Shown here: one piece after another, positions 16,697 through 24,083 of the stretch
Numbering within the stretch: the first letter of the stretch is position 1
Layout of the letters: the number at the start of each line of letters is the position of its first letter
NCBI GenBank assembly: GCA_964585545.1
Contig: CAZPDT010000003.1
Span: 1-64,000, forward strand
Reading direction: 5' to 3'
From: Brumimicrobium sp964585545
GTDB lineage: Bacteria; Bacteroidota; Bacteroidia; Flavobacteriales_D; Crocinitomicaceae
DNA length: 64,000 nucleotides
Notes under the pieces: generated by a model
The model's database searches: none
The model's input: only the letters and a program-made list of their open reading frames with translations
What the model was told of the DNA's origin: nothing
Program-made: the position numbers and the translations under genes

Positions 16697-17219
16697 GGCA
16701 TCACTAAATATTTTGTGGAGCGAGGTTTAAATTTCCAAAATAGAATAATGCATTTATCCTAAATCTTTCAAAATTTCTAAATCCTCTTGCTTTTGCAATT
16801 ACTGATTGAATCGTCCCATTTTTGTTTTCATGTTTTGCACTAGAGGTGTTAGTGATTATTGCATTAATTATCCCATTTAAGTGCCTGTCAAAAGTAGCAA
16901 TCACCTTATTTATTGCATTAATTGAAAAAGTCAGTGCGTTTTGTATTCAAACCAGTTTAAATGTTGTCACTTGCGAACAGGAGTGCGATCATAAATAGCG
17001 TACTCTTTTCCGCTTTTTGAATAGGTCTTGGGTAAATATTCTATGTGAATATTAATCGTTTTGTCAAACTCGTTTTTCTCAATTTTGATAACGGCAAAAT
17101 CCTTAGTTATGCCCAACATTTCTCCTAAAAAATATATGAACTCCATTTTCAATCGCTTTTATTTTAAAAAGTGAAGAGTTTTTACGTTATATGTGTTTCA
17201 CAAAATATTTAGTATAACT
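16697..17219 (-). mobile_element. decayed ISL3-like insertion sequence with both ends
   Basis: Terminal inverted repeats are still recognisable: the left end starting GGCATCACTAAATATTTTG (from 16697) and the right end finishing with CAAAATATTTAGTATAACT (to 17219) are largely complementary. Only about 520 bases lie between them, against roughly 1.3 kb expected for a full element, so the middle has been lost. A second partial copy in the same orientation ends at 18787. No target-site duplication is obvious. Confidence 0.65.
16704..17152 (-). pseudogene. ISL3-like transposase, nonsense mutation and internal deletion
   Basis: Reading leftward from an ATG at 17152, the N-terminal part runs MEFIYFLGEMLGITKDF through YAIYDRTPVRK, then a stop at 16964-16966 sits where the family usually has Trp (pattern VRxWQHLxWFEYK). 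The frame goes on as QHLNWFEYKTH before a second stop. After a deletion junction near 16935, another frame gives the transposase C-terminus (SSAKHENKNGTIQ, ARGFRNFERFRINALFYFG), ending at 16704. The family call rests on the N-terminal VR-WQHL-WFEYK and C-terminal ARGFRN motifs. It cannot encode a functional enzyme. Confidence 0.7.
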
Positions 17220-17240
17220 TTAATATATTTCGTGTAATTG

Positions 17241-17340
17241 TTTATACTTAGAGGAAATAAGTCGAAACAAACCTTCGGTTTTGATACGGATAATGTCAAA
17301 TAAGCGAAAGTTTGTTTCGTAGATAAGTGAGTTATAGGGC
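17241..17340 (+). other. imperfect palindrome resembling an integron attC site
   Basis: Arms CGAAACAAACCTTCG (17263-17277) and CGAAAGTTTGTTTCG (17305-17319) pair with one mismatch. An inner stem TTTGA/TCAAA (17280-17284 and 17296-17300) and an outer ACTTA/TAAGT pair (17246-17250 and 17324-17328) add to it. GTTATAGGGC follows at the right end. The nested symmetry, size of about 100 bases and position just before a small gene are attC-like, but the end boxes match GTTRRRY and RYYYAAC only partly. It could instead be a plain hairpin. Confidence 0.3.
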
Positions 17341-17370
17341 ATTTAAAAGTGACCAATAAAAACGAACATT

Positions 17371-17565
17371 ATGAAAAACATGAGCGAAATTACACTTATT
17401 CTAACCGTATTTGGAGCAATTTTTTATCTACTATCTTCAATAGCTGGAGTCGATTTAGTATCAAAAATAACAGGAGGAGATAGAACTATCGATAAAGATT
17501 TCATCCGAATTATCATTGGATTATCCGCTATTTACATTCTTATTTCATCTTTTATGTCAAAGTAA
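17371..17565 (+). CDS. small two-helix membrane protein, 64 residues
   Basis: ATG start. Two hydrophobic helices (about residues 8-24 and 45-60) are joined by a polar loop containing GGDRTIDKD. I recognise no family. It lies 30 bases after the attC-like palindrome and 49 bases before the KilA-N gene on the same strand, inside the region bounded by IS remnants. It could be a cassette-borne accessory protein. The clean two-helix pattern supports a real gene despite the short length. Confidence 0.55.
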   Translation: MKNMSEITLILTVFGAIFYLLSSIAGVDLVSKITGGDRTIDKDFIRIIIGLSAIYILISSFMSK

Positions 17566-17614
17566 TAAAAATTATCATGTAAATTAGCTTCTTTGAAAAG
17601 ATTAAGTAAAATGT

Positions 17615-18433
17615 ATGGCAAAAAGTAGAATTTTACAAGTTAAAGAATCGGAAATTAAGGTGATTAATCAAAATGAGACTGATTACATAAGTTTAACCGA
17701 CATGACAAGTAATTTCAAAGAAGGAAGTGGATTAATTGGAAAGTGGATTACAAATAAAAATACACTTGAATATCTTGGGGCTTGGGAGAATTTGAAAAAT
17801 AATGTTTTTAATTACCCCGAATTCGGGGTAATTAAAAATGAAGCTGGTGTAAACCGTTTTATTATGTCTGTTGGACAGTGGATTGAGCGAACAGATGCAA
17901 TCGGAATGATAGTTAAACCTGGTCGTTATGGAGGGACATTTGCTCATAAAGATATTGCTTTTCATTTTGCAATGTGGCTAAGCCCTGAATTCCAAATCTA
18001 CTTAATCAATGAATTTCAAAGGTTAAAAGATGAAGAAAATGATAGAAATAAGCTAGAATGGAATTTTCAGCGGACATTAGCGAAGGTTAATTATCATATT
18101 CACACAGATTCTATCAAAGAAAATTTAATTCCGGAAGAAATCAATAGTAAACAAGCAAGTCTCATTTATGCAAACGAAGCCGATGTTCTAAATGTAGCTT
18201 TATTCGGTATTACAGCAAGGGAATGGAGAGAATTGAATAGCGATAAAAAGGGAAATATAAGAGATTATGCAACTCTCGACCAGCTAGTTGTGTTGAGTAA
18301 TATGGAAAGTATCAATGCTTTACTTATTAGACAAAATCTATCGCAGAAAGAAAGATTAATTGAGCTTAATAAGGTTGCAATAACTCAAATGAAGTCATTA
18401 ATGAGACGAAATTCAACAAAACAATTGAAATAA
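17615..18433 (+). CDS. KilA-N domain protein, 272 residues
   Basis: The N-terminal two-thirds is a KilA-N DNA-binding domain: YISLTDMTSNF near residue 26, IGKWITNKNTLEYLGAWE, VIKNEAGVNRF, then the conserved GRYGGTFAHKDIAFHFAMWLSPEFQIYLINEFQRLK. The C-terminal part is helical, with NEADVLNVALFGITAREW. KilA-N proteins are common in phages and mobile regions and are thought to bind DNA; their cellular role is mostly unknown. The codons for NVFNYPEFGVIKN form a perfect 34-base palindrome (17805-17838). The gene is flanked by IS remnants and was probably acquired horizontally. Confidence 0.88.
   Translation: MAKSRILQVKESEIKVINQNETDYISLTDMTSNFKEGSGLIGKWITNKNTLEYLGAWENLKNNVFNYPEFGVIKNEAGVNRFIMSVGQWIERTDAIGMIVKPGRYGGTFAHKDIAFHFAMWLSPEFQIYLINEFQRLKDEENDRNKLEWNFQRTLAKVNYHIHTDSIKENLIPEEINSKQASLIYANEADVLNVALFGITAREWRELNSDKKGNIRDYATLDQLVVLSNMESINALLIRQNLSQKERLIELNKVAITQMKSLMRRNSTKQLK
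17805..17838. repeat. perfect 34-base palindrome inside the KilA-N gene
   Basis: Two 17-base arms with no loop: left arm TTTTTAATTACCCCGAA, right arm its exact reverse complement. The core CCCCGAATTCGGGG is GC-rich in an AT-rich gene. It is long enough to form a cruciform or bind a dimeric protein. Confidence 0.9.
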
Positions 18434-18471
18434 ACGCCTTATAACATGAACTGTGTAAAAAAACAAATATT

Positions 18472-18570
18472 TTACGCAAAAACTTTTCCGTAATTATCAT
18501 CATACGGAATTCTATTTTTTACACACCCAAAGACTTGTCTCAAAAGTTTACAACAAACAGCGATAATTGC
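18472..18570 (-). pseudogene. C-terminal scrap, probably of an IS110-family transposase
   Basis: The leftward frame ends at 18472 and encodes LAIIAVCCKLLRQVFGCVKN followed by RIPYDDNYG. This resembles the C-terminus of IS110/IS116/IS902 transposases (KKLAxxAVxxKLLRxxFxxxK pattern, from memory of the family). It is joined in frame to the ISL3-like N-terminal fragment at about 18570, so the 80-residue frame at 18472-18714 is a chimera made by recombination or nested insertion, not a gene. Confidence 0.45.
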
Positions 18571-18787
18571 TAATTTTCCGCTTTTTGAATAGGTCTTGGG
18601 TAAATATTCTATGTGAATATTAAACGTTTTGTCAAACTCGTTTTTCTCAATTTTGGTAACGGTAAAATCCTTAGTGATGCCCAATATTTCTCCTAAAAAG
18701 TCTATGAACTCCAATTTTTAATTGCTCTTATTTCACAAAGAGAAGAATTTTACATTATATTTATTCCACAAAATATTTAGCATAACC
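18571..18787 (-). mobile_element. 5' fragment of a second ISL3-like element
   Basis: About 200 bases are nearly identical to 17016-17219. They include the start of the transposase (MEFIDFLGEILGITKDF to YLPKTYSKSGK, start at 18714) and the right terminal repeat, ending CCACAAAATATTTAGCATAACC. The rest is missing, replaced by the IS110-like scrap. Orientation is the same as the first remnant, so the two form direct repeats about 1.5 kb apart around the KilA-N region. Confidence 0.65.
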
Positions 18788-18800
18788 TAAAAAATAAAGT

Positions 18801-19445
18801 ATGATGATGGATAGATCAGATGACCGACAGTTTAAATATTGGGAAAAACTTTCCGAAAAAATTCAATCACCTGTAAAAACTAAAAATGGTAAACCAGATA
18901 CTTCTGATTTGGAAATTGCTTTTCTAAAGCAATATGTTAAACCATCAGATACGGTGATAGACCTCGGTTCTGGGAGTGGTTTAATCGTCAATAAACTCTT
19001 GGATGAAGTGAAATCTATTGTAGCGGTCGAAAAATTTGAAGGTTTTACTAAATTTATTAGAAAATCTCCAGATATGATGGTGATTAATGCAGATATAAAA
19101 GGTTTTAAAATTAATAAAGAATATGACCTTGCCTGTATGTTTGGAGTAGGGCAATTGTTTGATTACGATGATATTAAAAAACTTTATAAAAACATCTATG
19201 ACATGACTAAGAAACATGGGAAATTTATATCTCGAACGCATTGTGCTTTGGAGGAAGATATTTATGTAGATGGTTTTTCTAAAGAATTACAAACCGATTA
19301 CTTCGCTTGTTATAGAAATGTAGATACTGAAATTCAATTGATAGAAGATGTTGGCTTTAAAAATGTTCAAAAATTTGATATCTTTCCAGACACTTTAAAT
19401 GTTTGGGATAATTCTCGTCATTTTATATTTGTTGCTGAAAAATAA
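18801..19445 (+). CDS. class I SAM-dependent methyltransferase
   Basis: 214 residues with the SAM-binding motif I VIDLGSGSGLIVNKLL (about residues 52-67) and a downstream acidic VAVEKF strand end. Substrate unknown. It is the first gene of a tight operon: three bases separate it from the HAD gene, which runs on to a LicC-like nucleotidyltransferase and LicD. That context suggests methylation of a small phosphorylated alcohol or amine, or of a sugar, destined for a surface glycan, but this is inference. The start follows the second IS remnant by 14 bases, so the insertion may have replaced or supplied the promoter. Confidence 0.8.
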   Translation: MMMDRSDDRQFKYWEKLSEKIQSPVKTKNGKPDTSDLEIAFLKQYVKPSDTVIDLGSGSGLIVNKLLDEVKSIVAVEKFEGFTKFIRKSPDMMVINADIKGFKINKEYDLACMFGVGQLFDYDDIKKLYKNIYDMTKKHGKFISRTHCALEEDIYVDGFSKELQTDYFACYRNVDTEIQLIEDVGFKNVQKFDIFPDTLNVWDNSRHFIFVAEK

Positions 19446-19448
19446 GAT

Positions 19449-20057
19449 ATGAAAACAGCTTTTTGCTTTGACTTAGACGGTACTGTAACACGACAAGAAA
19501 TCTTACCTCTTATTGCTCGTGGAGTTGAGTTACACGACGAAATTAGCTTACTGACACAATTGACACTGGAGGGATTGATTCCTTTTCAGAATTCATTCAA
19601 GTTAAGGGTTAAATTATTATCGACAATACCCATAGATAAGGTTACAAAAATTGTAAACGAAGTTTTATTGGAACCTAAAATAATTAATTTTATCCAAAGA
19701 AATAAGCAAGATTGCTACATCATTACAGGAAATCTAGATGTTTGGATTCAAGAACTTATAGAAACAAAAATAGGTTGCTCTTATTTCTCATCAGAAGCAA
19801 AACATAATGGCAATGAATTGTATGGAATAAAAAAAATACTCGACAAAGCCGAAGCAATTGAAAATTTAAGAAAAAAAGGATATAATAAAATTATTGCTGT
19901 GGGCGACAGTATGAACGATTGCCCAATGTTCCAAAAAGCAGATATTGGTATTGCTTATGGAGGTACCCACAATCCTGTAAACTCACTTGTTAAGCTGTCC
20001 AAATTTGTTACTTTTGATTCAAGGTCATTAATAGAAATTCTAGAAAATAATTCATAA
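19449..20057 (+). CDS. HAD-superfamily phosphatase (PSPase-like, type IB)
   Basis: 202 residues. Motif I is DLDGT (nucleophile Asp8, general acid Asp10) and motif IV is GDSMNDCPMF near residue 153; ITGN near residue 92 fits motif II. The helical cap inserted after motif I puts it with phosphoserine-phosphatase-like HADs. It probably removes phosphate from a small metabolite. Its stop overlaps the start of the nucleotidyltransferase by one base, which implies coupled translation and a shared pathway with the LicC-like and LicD genes. Confidence 0.85.
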   Translation: MKTAFCFDLDGTVTRQEILPLIARGVELHDEISLLTQLTLEGLIPFQNSFKLRVKLLSTIPIDKVTKIVNEVLLEPKIINFIQRNKQDCYIITGNLDVWIQELIETKIGCSYFSSEAKHNGNELYGIKKILDKAEAIENLRKKGYNKIIAVGDSMNDCPMFQKADIGIAYGGTHNPVNSLVKLSKFVTFDSRSLIEILENNS

Positions 20058-20701
20058 TGAAAGTAAAAAATGTTGTTATCTGTGCCGCTGGATTAGGGAG
20101 TAGATTAGGATTAGATATGCCCAAATGTCTTGTAAAACTTGGTAAGCATCGATTAATCTATTATCTTTTGGATATCTTAAGAGATATTGAGAACGTACGT
20201 ATAGTCGTTGGTTTCAAAGAAGAAGATGTTATTGATTACGTTAAAAGTATCCGTGAAGATGTTGTTTTTGTCAGGAATCCCGATTACAACACAACAACCA
20301 ATTCATATAGCTTACACTTGGGATCACACGATTTAAAAGATCCCTTTATCACAATTGACGGTGATATGATTATTGATCCTGAAAACTTTCAGCATTTTGT
20401 GAATGCTATTGATGTAAATGAAGATTTAATTGGTCTAACCAAGGCAAAGACCGAAGATGCTGTGTTTGCCAAAACAGATGATAATCAAAACATCACAGCT
20501 TTTAGTAGAAAACCTATTAGTAAATATGAATGGTCTGGAATCGCCTATTTTGCTAATTTTAAAGTGAGTGAGAATGGTCAATATATATATCAAGAAATTG
20601 AGCCCCATTTACCTATCAAATCGGTACTTATGGAGTGTTGGGAAATTGATACACCAGGAGATTTAGATCTTGTAGTTAATGAGGTGTCTCATATATTTTA
20701 A
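20057..20701 (+). CDS. nucleotidyltransferase, LicC-like (sugar/alcohol-phosphate cytidylyltransferase type)
   Basis: 214 residues. The nucleotide-binding signature ICAAGLGSRLGLDMPKCLVKL (about residues 8-28) and a metal-binding DGDM near residue 100 mark the GT-A-like nucleotidyltransferase fold. LicC of Haemophilus and Streptococcus activates phosphocholine with CTP for LicD, and here a LicD homologue lies six bases downstream. No choline kinase or choline transporter gene is visible, so the activated group need not be choline. The product is probably a CDP-linked alcohol or amine. Confidence 0.82.
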   Translation: MKVKNVVICAAGLGSRLGLDMPKCLVKLGKHRLIYYLLDILRDIENVRIVVGFKEEDVIDYVKSIREDVVFVRNPDYNTTTNSYSLHLGSHDLKDPFITIDGDMIIDPENFQHFVNAIDVNEDLIGLTKAKTEDAVFAKTDDNQNITAFSRKPISKYEWSGIAYFANFKVSENGQYIYQEIEPHLPIKSVLMECWEIDTPGDLDLVVNEVSHIF

Positions 20702-20707
20702 TAAATT

Positions 20708-21613
20708 ATGAATCAAGATTTAATTCGAGAAGTCCAAATAGCTTTATTGTCCATGGCAAAAGATATTGATGTACTTTGTAGAAAGTACGACATCACTTAT
20801 TGGATTGATGGGGGTACGACCCTAGGTGCTGTTAGAAATGGGGGATTTATTCCATGGGATGATGATTTGGATTTTTGTTTCCCAGTAGAGGATTTTCATA
20901 AACTTAGAAAAGCGATAAAGGAGGACTTGATCCCCAATAAACCCAAGTATATTTTATACAATGATTACCGCCCTTTCTCTCATTATACAGAATATTTGGC
21001 TGATACTAGTCTTGTAAAAAATAAATTTTATCCTGTAAAAATTGATCTCTTAAAAATAAAATCATTCCCTAATACACCTGACGCTATCCAAAAAGATAAG
21101 GATTGGGTTAATTTGCTTTCTTTTTTATTTAATAAAACGAATAAACTGAAAGTTAGTAACAAAAAACTTTTATATGAAAATTTGGTGAAAGGTAGTTTCC
21201 TTTTTCGTCGTGAACGATTTAATGCTAAGTTTATTGCCTATATCGATGGACTTAACACAGTAAAGGAAAATTATCTATTTTGTTATCCTTATAACGATAT
21301 GTATGTCAGTAGAACAAGGGAATATTACACTTATAGCGATATTTTCCCTGTTCAAGAAGTAGAATTCGAAGGACATAAATTTTTTGCACCTAATAATACC
21401 GATGCTTATTTGACAAAATTATATACAAAAAACTATATGACTCCCCCACCTAAAGATCAACAAGTTTCTTTATCAAAGTCATTAGGGAAATCATCCTTAC
21501 CGAGATTCATTAGTAAGTTTATGATTTGGTTTTTATATTTGCTTAAAGCCCTTAAAAACAGCTTCACCTTAATTCCAAAAATCAAAAGAAACGGACCATA
21601 TAAAAAAGAATAA
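20708..21613 (+). CDS. LicD/fukutin-family phosphotransferase
   Basis: 301 residues with the LicD signature: YWIDGGTTLGAVRNGGFIPWDDDLDF (residues 31-56), with metal-binding Asp residues in DDDLD. LicD enzymes move a phospho-alcohol (phosphocholine, or ribitol- or glycerol-phosphate in fukutin relatives) from a CDP carrier onto a sugar. A hydrophobic segment lies near residues 272-286, close to the basic C-terminus, perhaps a membrane-association helix. It is the last gene of the methyltransferase-HAD-LicC-LicD operon and one of two LicD genes in this window. Confidence 0.88.
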   Translation: MNQDLIREVQIALLSMAKDIDVLCRKYDITYWIDGGTTLGAVRNGGFIPWDDDLDFCFPVEDFHKLRKAIKEDLIPNKPKYILYNDYRPFSHYTEYLADTSLVKNKFYPVKIDLLKIKSFPNTPDAIQKDKDWVNLLSFLFNKTNKLKVSNKKLLYENLVKGSFLFRRERFNAKFIAYIDGLNTVKENYLFCYPYNDMYVSRTREYYTYSDIFPVQEVEFEGHKFFAPNNTDAYLTKLYTKNYMTPPPKDQQVSLSKSLGKSSLPRFISKFMIWFLYLLKALKNSFTLIPKIKRNGPYKKE

Positions 21614-21688
21614 GAAAATTTAGCTCCTATTCTCACGTGGAATAACAAATTTTTCGTTAATTTAAGGGTTGAATAAATTCTATAAGGT

Positions 21689-22687
21689 TTGAAAACAAAC
21701 GACATTATAAAACAGTTTAAAAACAAGACGCCAAGTCCATTGTACTTGTTGCATGGTGAAGAGAGTTTCTATATTGATGAAATAATTGCCGCAGCTGAAA
21801 AGCACCTTTTGGAAGAACATGAAAAGGATTTTAATTTGACAATTGTATATGGTAAAGACGCAAACATCAATCATCTACAAGAACAAGTAAAACGATTCCC
21901 TATGATGGCAGAACGCCAATTGGTTATCGTTAAGGAAGCACAATATATCCGAAGTTGGGAAGTGCTTGAACCCTATTTTGAAGACCCTACACCTACCACT
22001 GTTCTTATCATTGCCCATAAACATAAAAAAGTCGATTCCAGAAAAAAATGGTTTAAATCCATCAAGAAAAATGGTGTTGTATTTGAAAGTAAAAAACTTT
22101 ATGAAAATCAAATTGGAGGATGGATTGTTGATCATTTAAAAGCCAAAGGTTATAAAATCAACCAAAAAGCTACAATGTTATTGGTCGAGTTTTTGGGAAC
22201 AGATTTAGGAAAAGTCGCAAAAGAACTCGAGAAGCTAACCATCGTTCTCCAAAAAGGAACTGAAATTAACGAAGTCCATATTGAAGAAAATATTGGTATC
22301 TCTAAAGACTATAATGTTTTTGAATTAACCAATGCCTTAGGAACGAGAAATGTTCTAAAAGCCAATAAAATCATTAATTATTTTGAGCAAAACCCTAAAG
22401 CGGCTCCACTTCCTGCATTGATTCCTTTACTCTTTTCTTTTCATGAACGGTTAATGAAAGCTCATTTTTCAAAAATAAATGATGTGAGGGGACTCATGTC
22501 TCAACTGCGCATGAGCTATCCGGCAGCTAAAGAAACCCTACAAGCCAAACGCATCTATGGCCCAAAAAAATTAGCACAAAATATAGCTGTCCTGCAACAA
22601 TACGATTTGAGAAGTAAAGGAATTAAAAGAGGATCCGGTACTGACGCTGACCTGCTGCGGGAATTAATTTACTTATTGATGCACTGA
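21689..22687 (+). CDS. holA: DNA polymerase III delta subunit
   Basis: The delta subunit opens the sliding clamp within the clamp loader. The 332-residue protein has the HolA layout: N-terminal SPLYLLHGEESFYIDEIIAAAE, then VIVKEAQYI, a middle ELTNALGTRN block and a helical C-terminus with LRELIYLLMH. The start is TTG at 21689, giving a canonical N-terminus (MKTNDIIKQFKNKTPSPLYLL) with no better ATG nearby. Its stop overlaps the rsmE start by one base (TGATG at 22685-22689). Confidence 0.9.
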   Translation: MKTNDIIKQFKNKTPSPLYLLHGEESFYIDEIIAAAEKHLLEEHEKDFNLTIVYGKDANINHLQEQVKRFPMMAERQLVIVKEAQYIRSWEVLEPYFEDPTPTTVLIIAHKHKKVDSRKKWFKSIKKNGVVFESKKLYENQIGGWIVDHLKAKGYKINQKATMLLVEFLGTDLGKVAKELEKLTIVLQKGTEINEVHIEENIGISKDYNVFELTNALGTRNVLKANKIINYFEQNPKAAPLPALIPLLFSFHERLMKAHFSKINDVRGLMSQLRMSYPAAKETLQAKRIYGPKKLAQNIAVLQQYDLRSKGIKRGSGTDADLLRELIYLLMH

Positions 22688-23418
22688 TGAGACGATTTTT
22701 TATTGATATTCCCGTTTTAGAACAAGAAGAAGTTACCTTGCCGCCCGATGAATCAAAACATGCAGCAAAAGTGCTGAGAATGACTCCAGGAGAGCAGCTT
22801 GAAATCGTAAATGGTACTGGTGTCATATTTACAGGTGAAATCACAAACAATGAACCTAAAAATGTAACTGTAAAAAAAATTAAAACTGAAAAAATAGCTC
22901 CAGATAATTATCATATCCATATTGCTATTGCACCTACAAAAAGTAACGATCGATTCGAATGGTTCCTAGAAAAGGCAACTGAATTGGGCGTCCATGAGAT
23001 TACACCGATTTTGTGTGAGAATGCAGAACGGAAAAAAATTAAACAAGAACGCTTTAATCGAATTATTGTTAGCGCAATGAAACAATCAAAGCGCCTATAC
23101 AAACCGAAATTGAATGCATTTACTCCTTATCAAGCGTTTTTACAACTTCATGCTAATGGCTTGATTGCTCATTGCTACGAAAAACAAGAAAGAAATTCAT
23201 CCATTCAAAAAGAACTAGAAGGCAATCCAAACCGCTGGAAAAATAAAAACACCCCTATTTTAATAGGTCCAGAAGGTGATTTTACCATAAATGAAGTTAA
23301 TTTAGCATTGAAAAATGAATATCAAGCCGTAACTTTGGGAAAAACGCGCTTGCGAACTGAAACTGCGGGCGTTTATGCTTGTATGAATTTGAAATTATTT
23401 TTTGAACAGAAACTATGA
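22687..23418 (+). CDS. rsmE: 16S rRNA (uracil-1498-N3) methyltransferase
   Basis: RsmE methylates U1498 of 16S rRNA. The 243-residue protein has the PUA-like N-terminal part (HAAKVLRMTPGEQLEIVNGTG) and the SPOUT C-terminal domain with IGPEGDFTINEVNLAL and the knot end VTLGKTRLRTETA. It is coupled to holA by a one-base overlap and to the DUF4159 gene by a four-base overlap, so these genes form one transcript. Confidence 0.95.
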   Translation: MRRFFIDIPVLEQEEVTLPPDESKHAAKVLRMTPGEQLEIVNGTGVIFTGEITNNEPKNVTVKKIKTEKIAPDNYHIHIAIAPTKSNDRFEWFLEKATELGVHEITPILCENAERKKIKQERFNRIIVSAMKQSKRLYKPKLNAFTPYQAFLQLHANGLIAHCYEKQERNSSIQKELEGNPNRWKNKNTPILIGPEGDFTINEVNLALKNEYQAVTLGKTRLRTETAGVYACMNLKLFFEQKL

Positions 23419-24083
23419 AGGTTTTGTTAAGCATATTGTCATCTCTGATTTTATCCGTAGCTGTCGGACAAAGTAATTATGATTATAAAATTGCAGTACT
23501 CAAATACAGTGGCGGCGGCGATTATTACGCAAACCCTACATCAGTACCCAATTTAGCGAAATTTGCCAATGCCCAACTCAACGCCAATATCGATCCTGAT
23601 GTTCCTTATGTCGATGTTGGTAGCCCATTGCTTTTTACCTATCCTTTTGTCCACATGACAGGACACGGAAATGTAGTATGGAACAGCGCTGAATTGGAAA
23701 ATTTAAGAAATTATTTGTTGGGTGGTGGATTCCTGCACATTGATGATAATTATGGAATGGATAAATACATCCGTCCTGAAATTGAGAAACTTTTCCCCAA
23801 CTATAAATTGGTGGAACTGCCCTATAGCTACCCATTGTTTCATCAAAAGTATAAATTCGCAAATGGCCTTCCTAAAATTCATGAACACGATGGGAAACGA
23901 CCTCAAGCTTTTGGTATTATAATCGACGGTCGACTTGTTTTACTTTACACCTATGAAACAGATTTAGGAGATGGGTGGGAAGATCCATCTGTACATAATG
24001 ATCCCCCTGAGAAACATCGAGAAGCACTTGAAATGGGATTGAATATACTTCAATTTGTATTCATAAAAGGCGCAATAGAATGA
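23415..24083 (+). CDS. DUF4159 secreted protein, 222 residues
   Basis: An N-terminal signal peptide (LLSILSSLILSVAVGQS) precedes a domain with LKYSGGGDYYANPTSVPNLAKF, the strand-rich MTGHGNVVW, and LLGGGFLHIDDNYGMD. These are the marks of DUF4159, an alpha/beta domain distantly like class I glutamine amidotransferases and found in Bacteroidota and Planctomycetes, with no firm function. It overlaps rsmE and the next gene by four bases each. Export to the periplasm is predicted. Confidence 0.82.
   Translation: MKVLLSILSSLILSVAVGQSNYDYKIAVLKYSGGGDYYANPTSVPNLAKFANAQLNANIDPDVPYVDVGSPLLFTYPFVHMTGHGNVVWNSAELENLRNYLLGGGFLHIDDNYGMDKYIRPEIEKLFPNYKLVELPYSYPLFHQKYKFANGLPKIHEHDGKRPQAFGIIIDGRLVLLYTYETDLGDGWEDPSVHNDPPEKHREALEMGLNILQFVFIKGAIE

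Noticed and set aside
17732..17965. A 77-residue leftward frame inside the KilA-N gene that repeats the peptide FNYPEFGVIKN
   Set aside because: The shared peptide arises because the perfect palindrome reads the same on both strands; it is not a second gene.
18472..18714. An 80-residue leftward frame that could pass for a small gene
   Set aside because: It joins an ISL3-like transposase start to what looks like an IS110 transposase end, so it is a chimeric remnant.
18801..21613. Calling the LicC-LicD operon a phosphocholine system outright
   Set aside because: Choline kinase and choline uptake genes (licA, licB) are absent and the operon has a methyltransferase and phosphatase instead, so the transferred group is left open.
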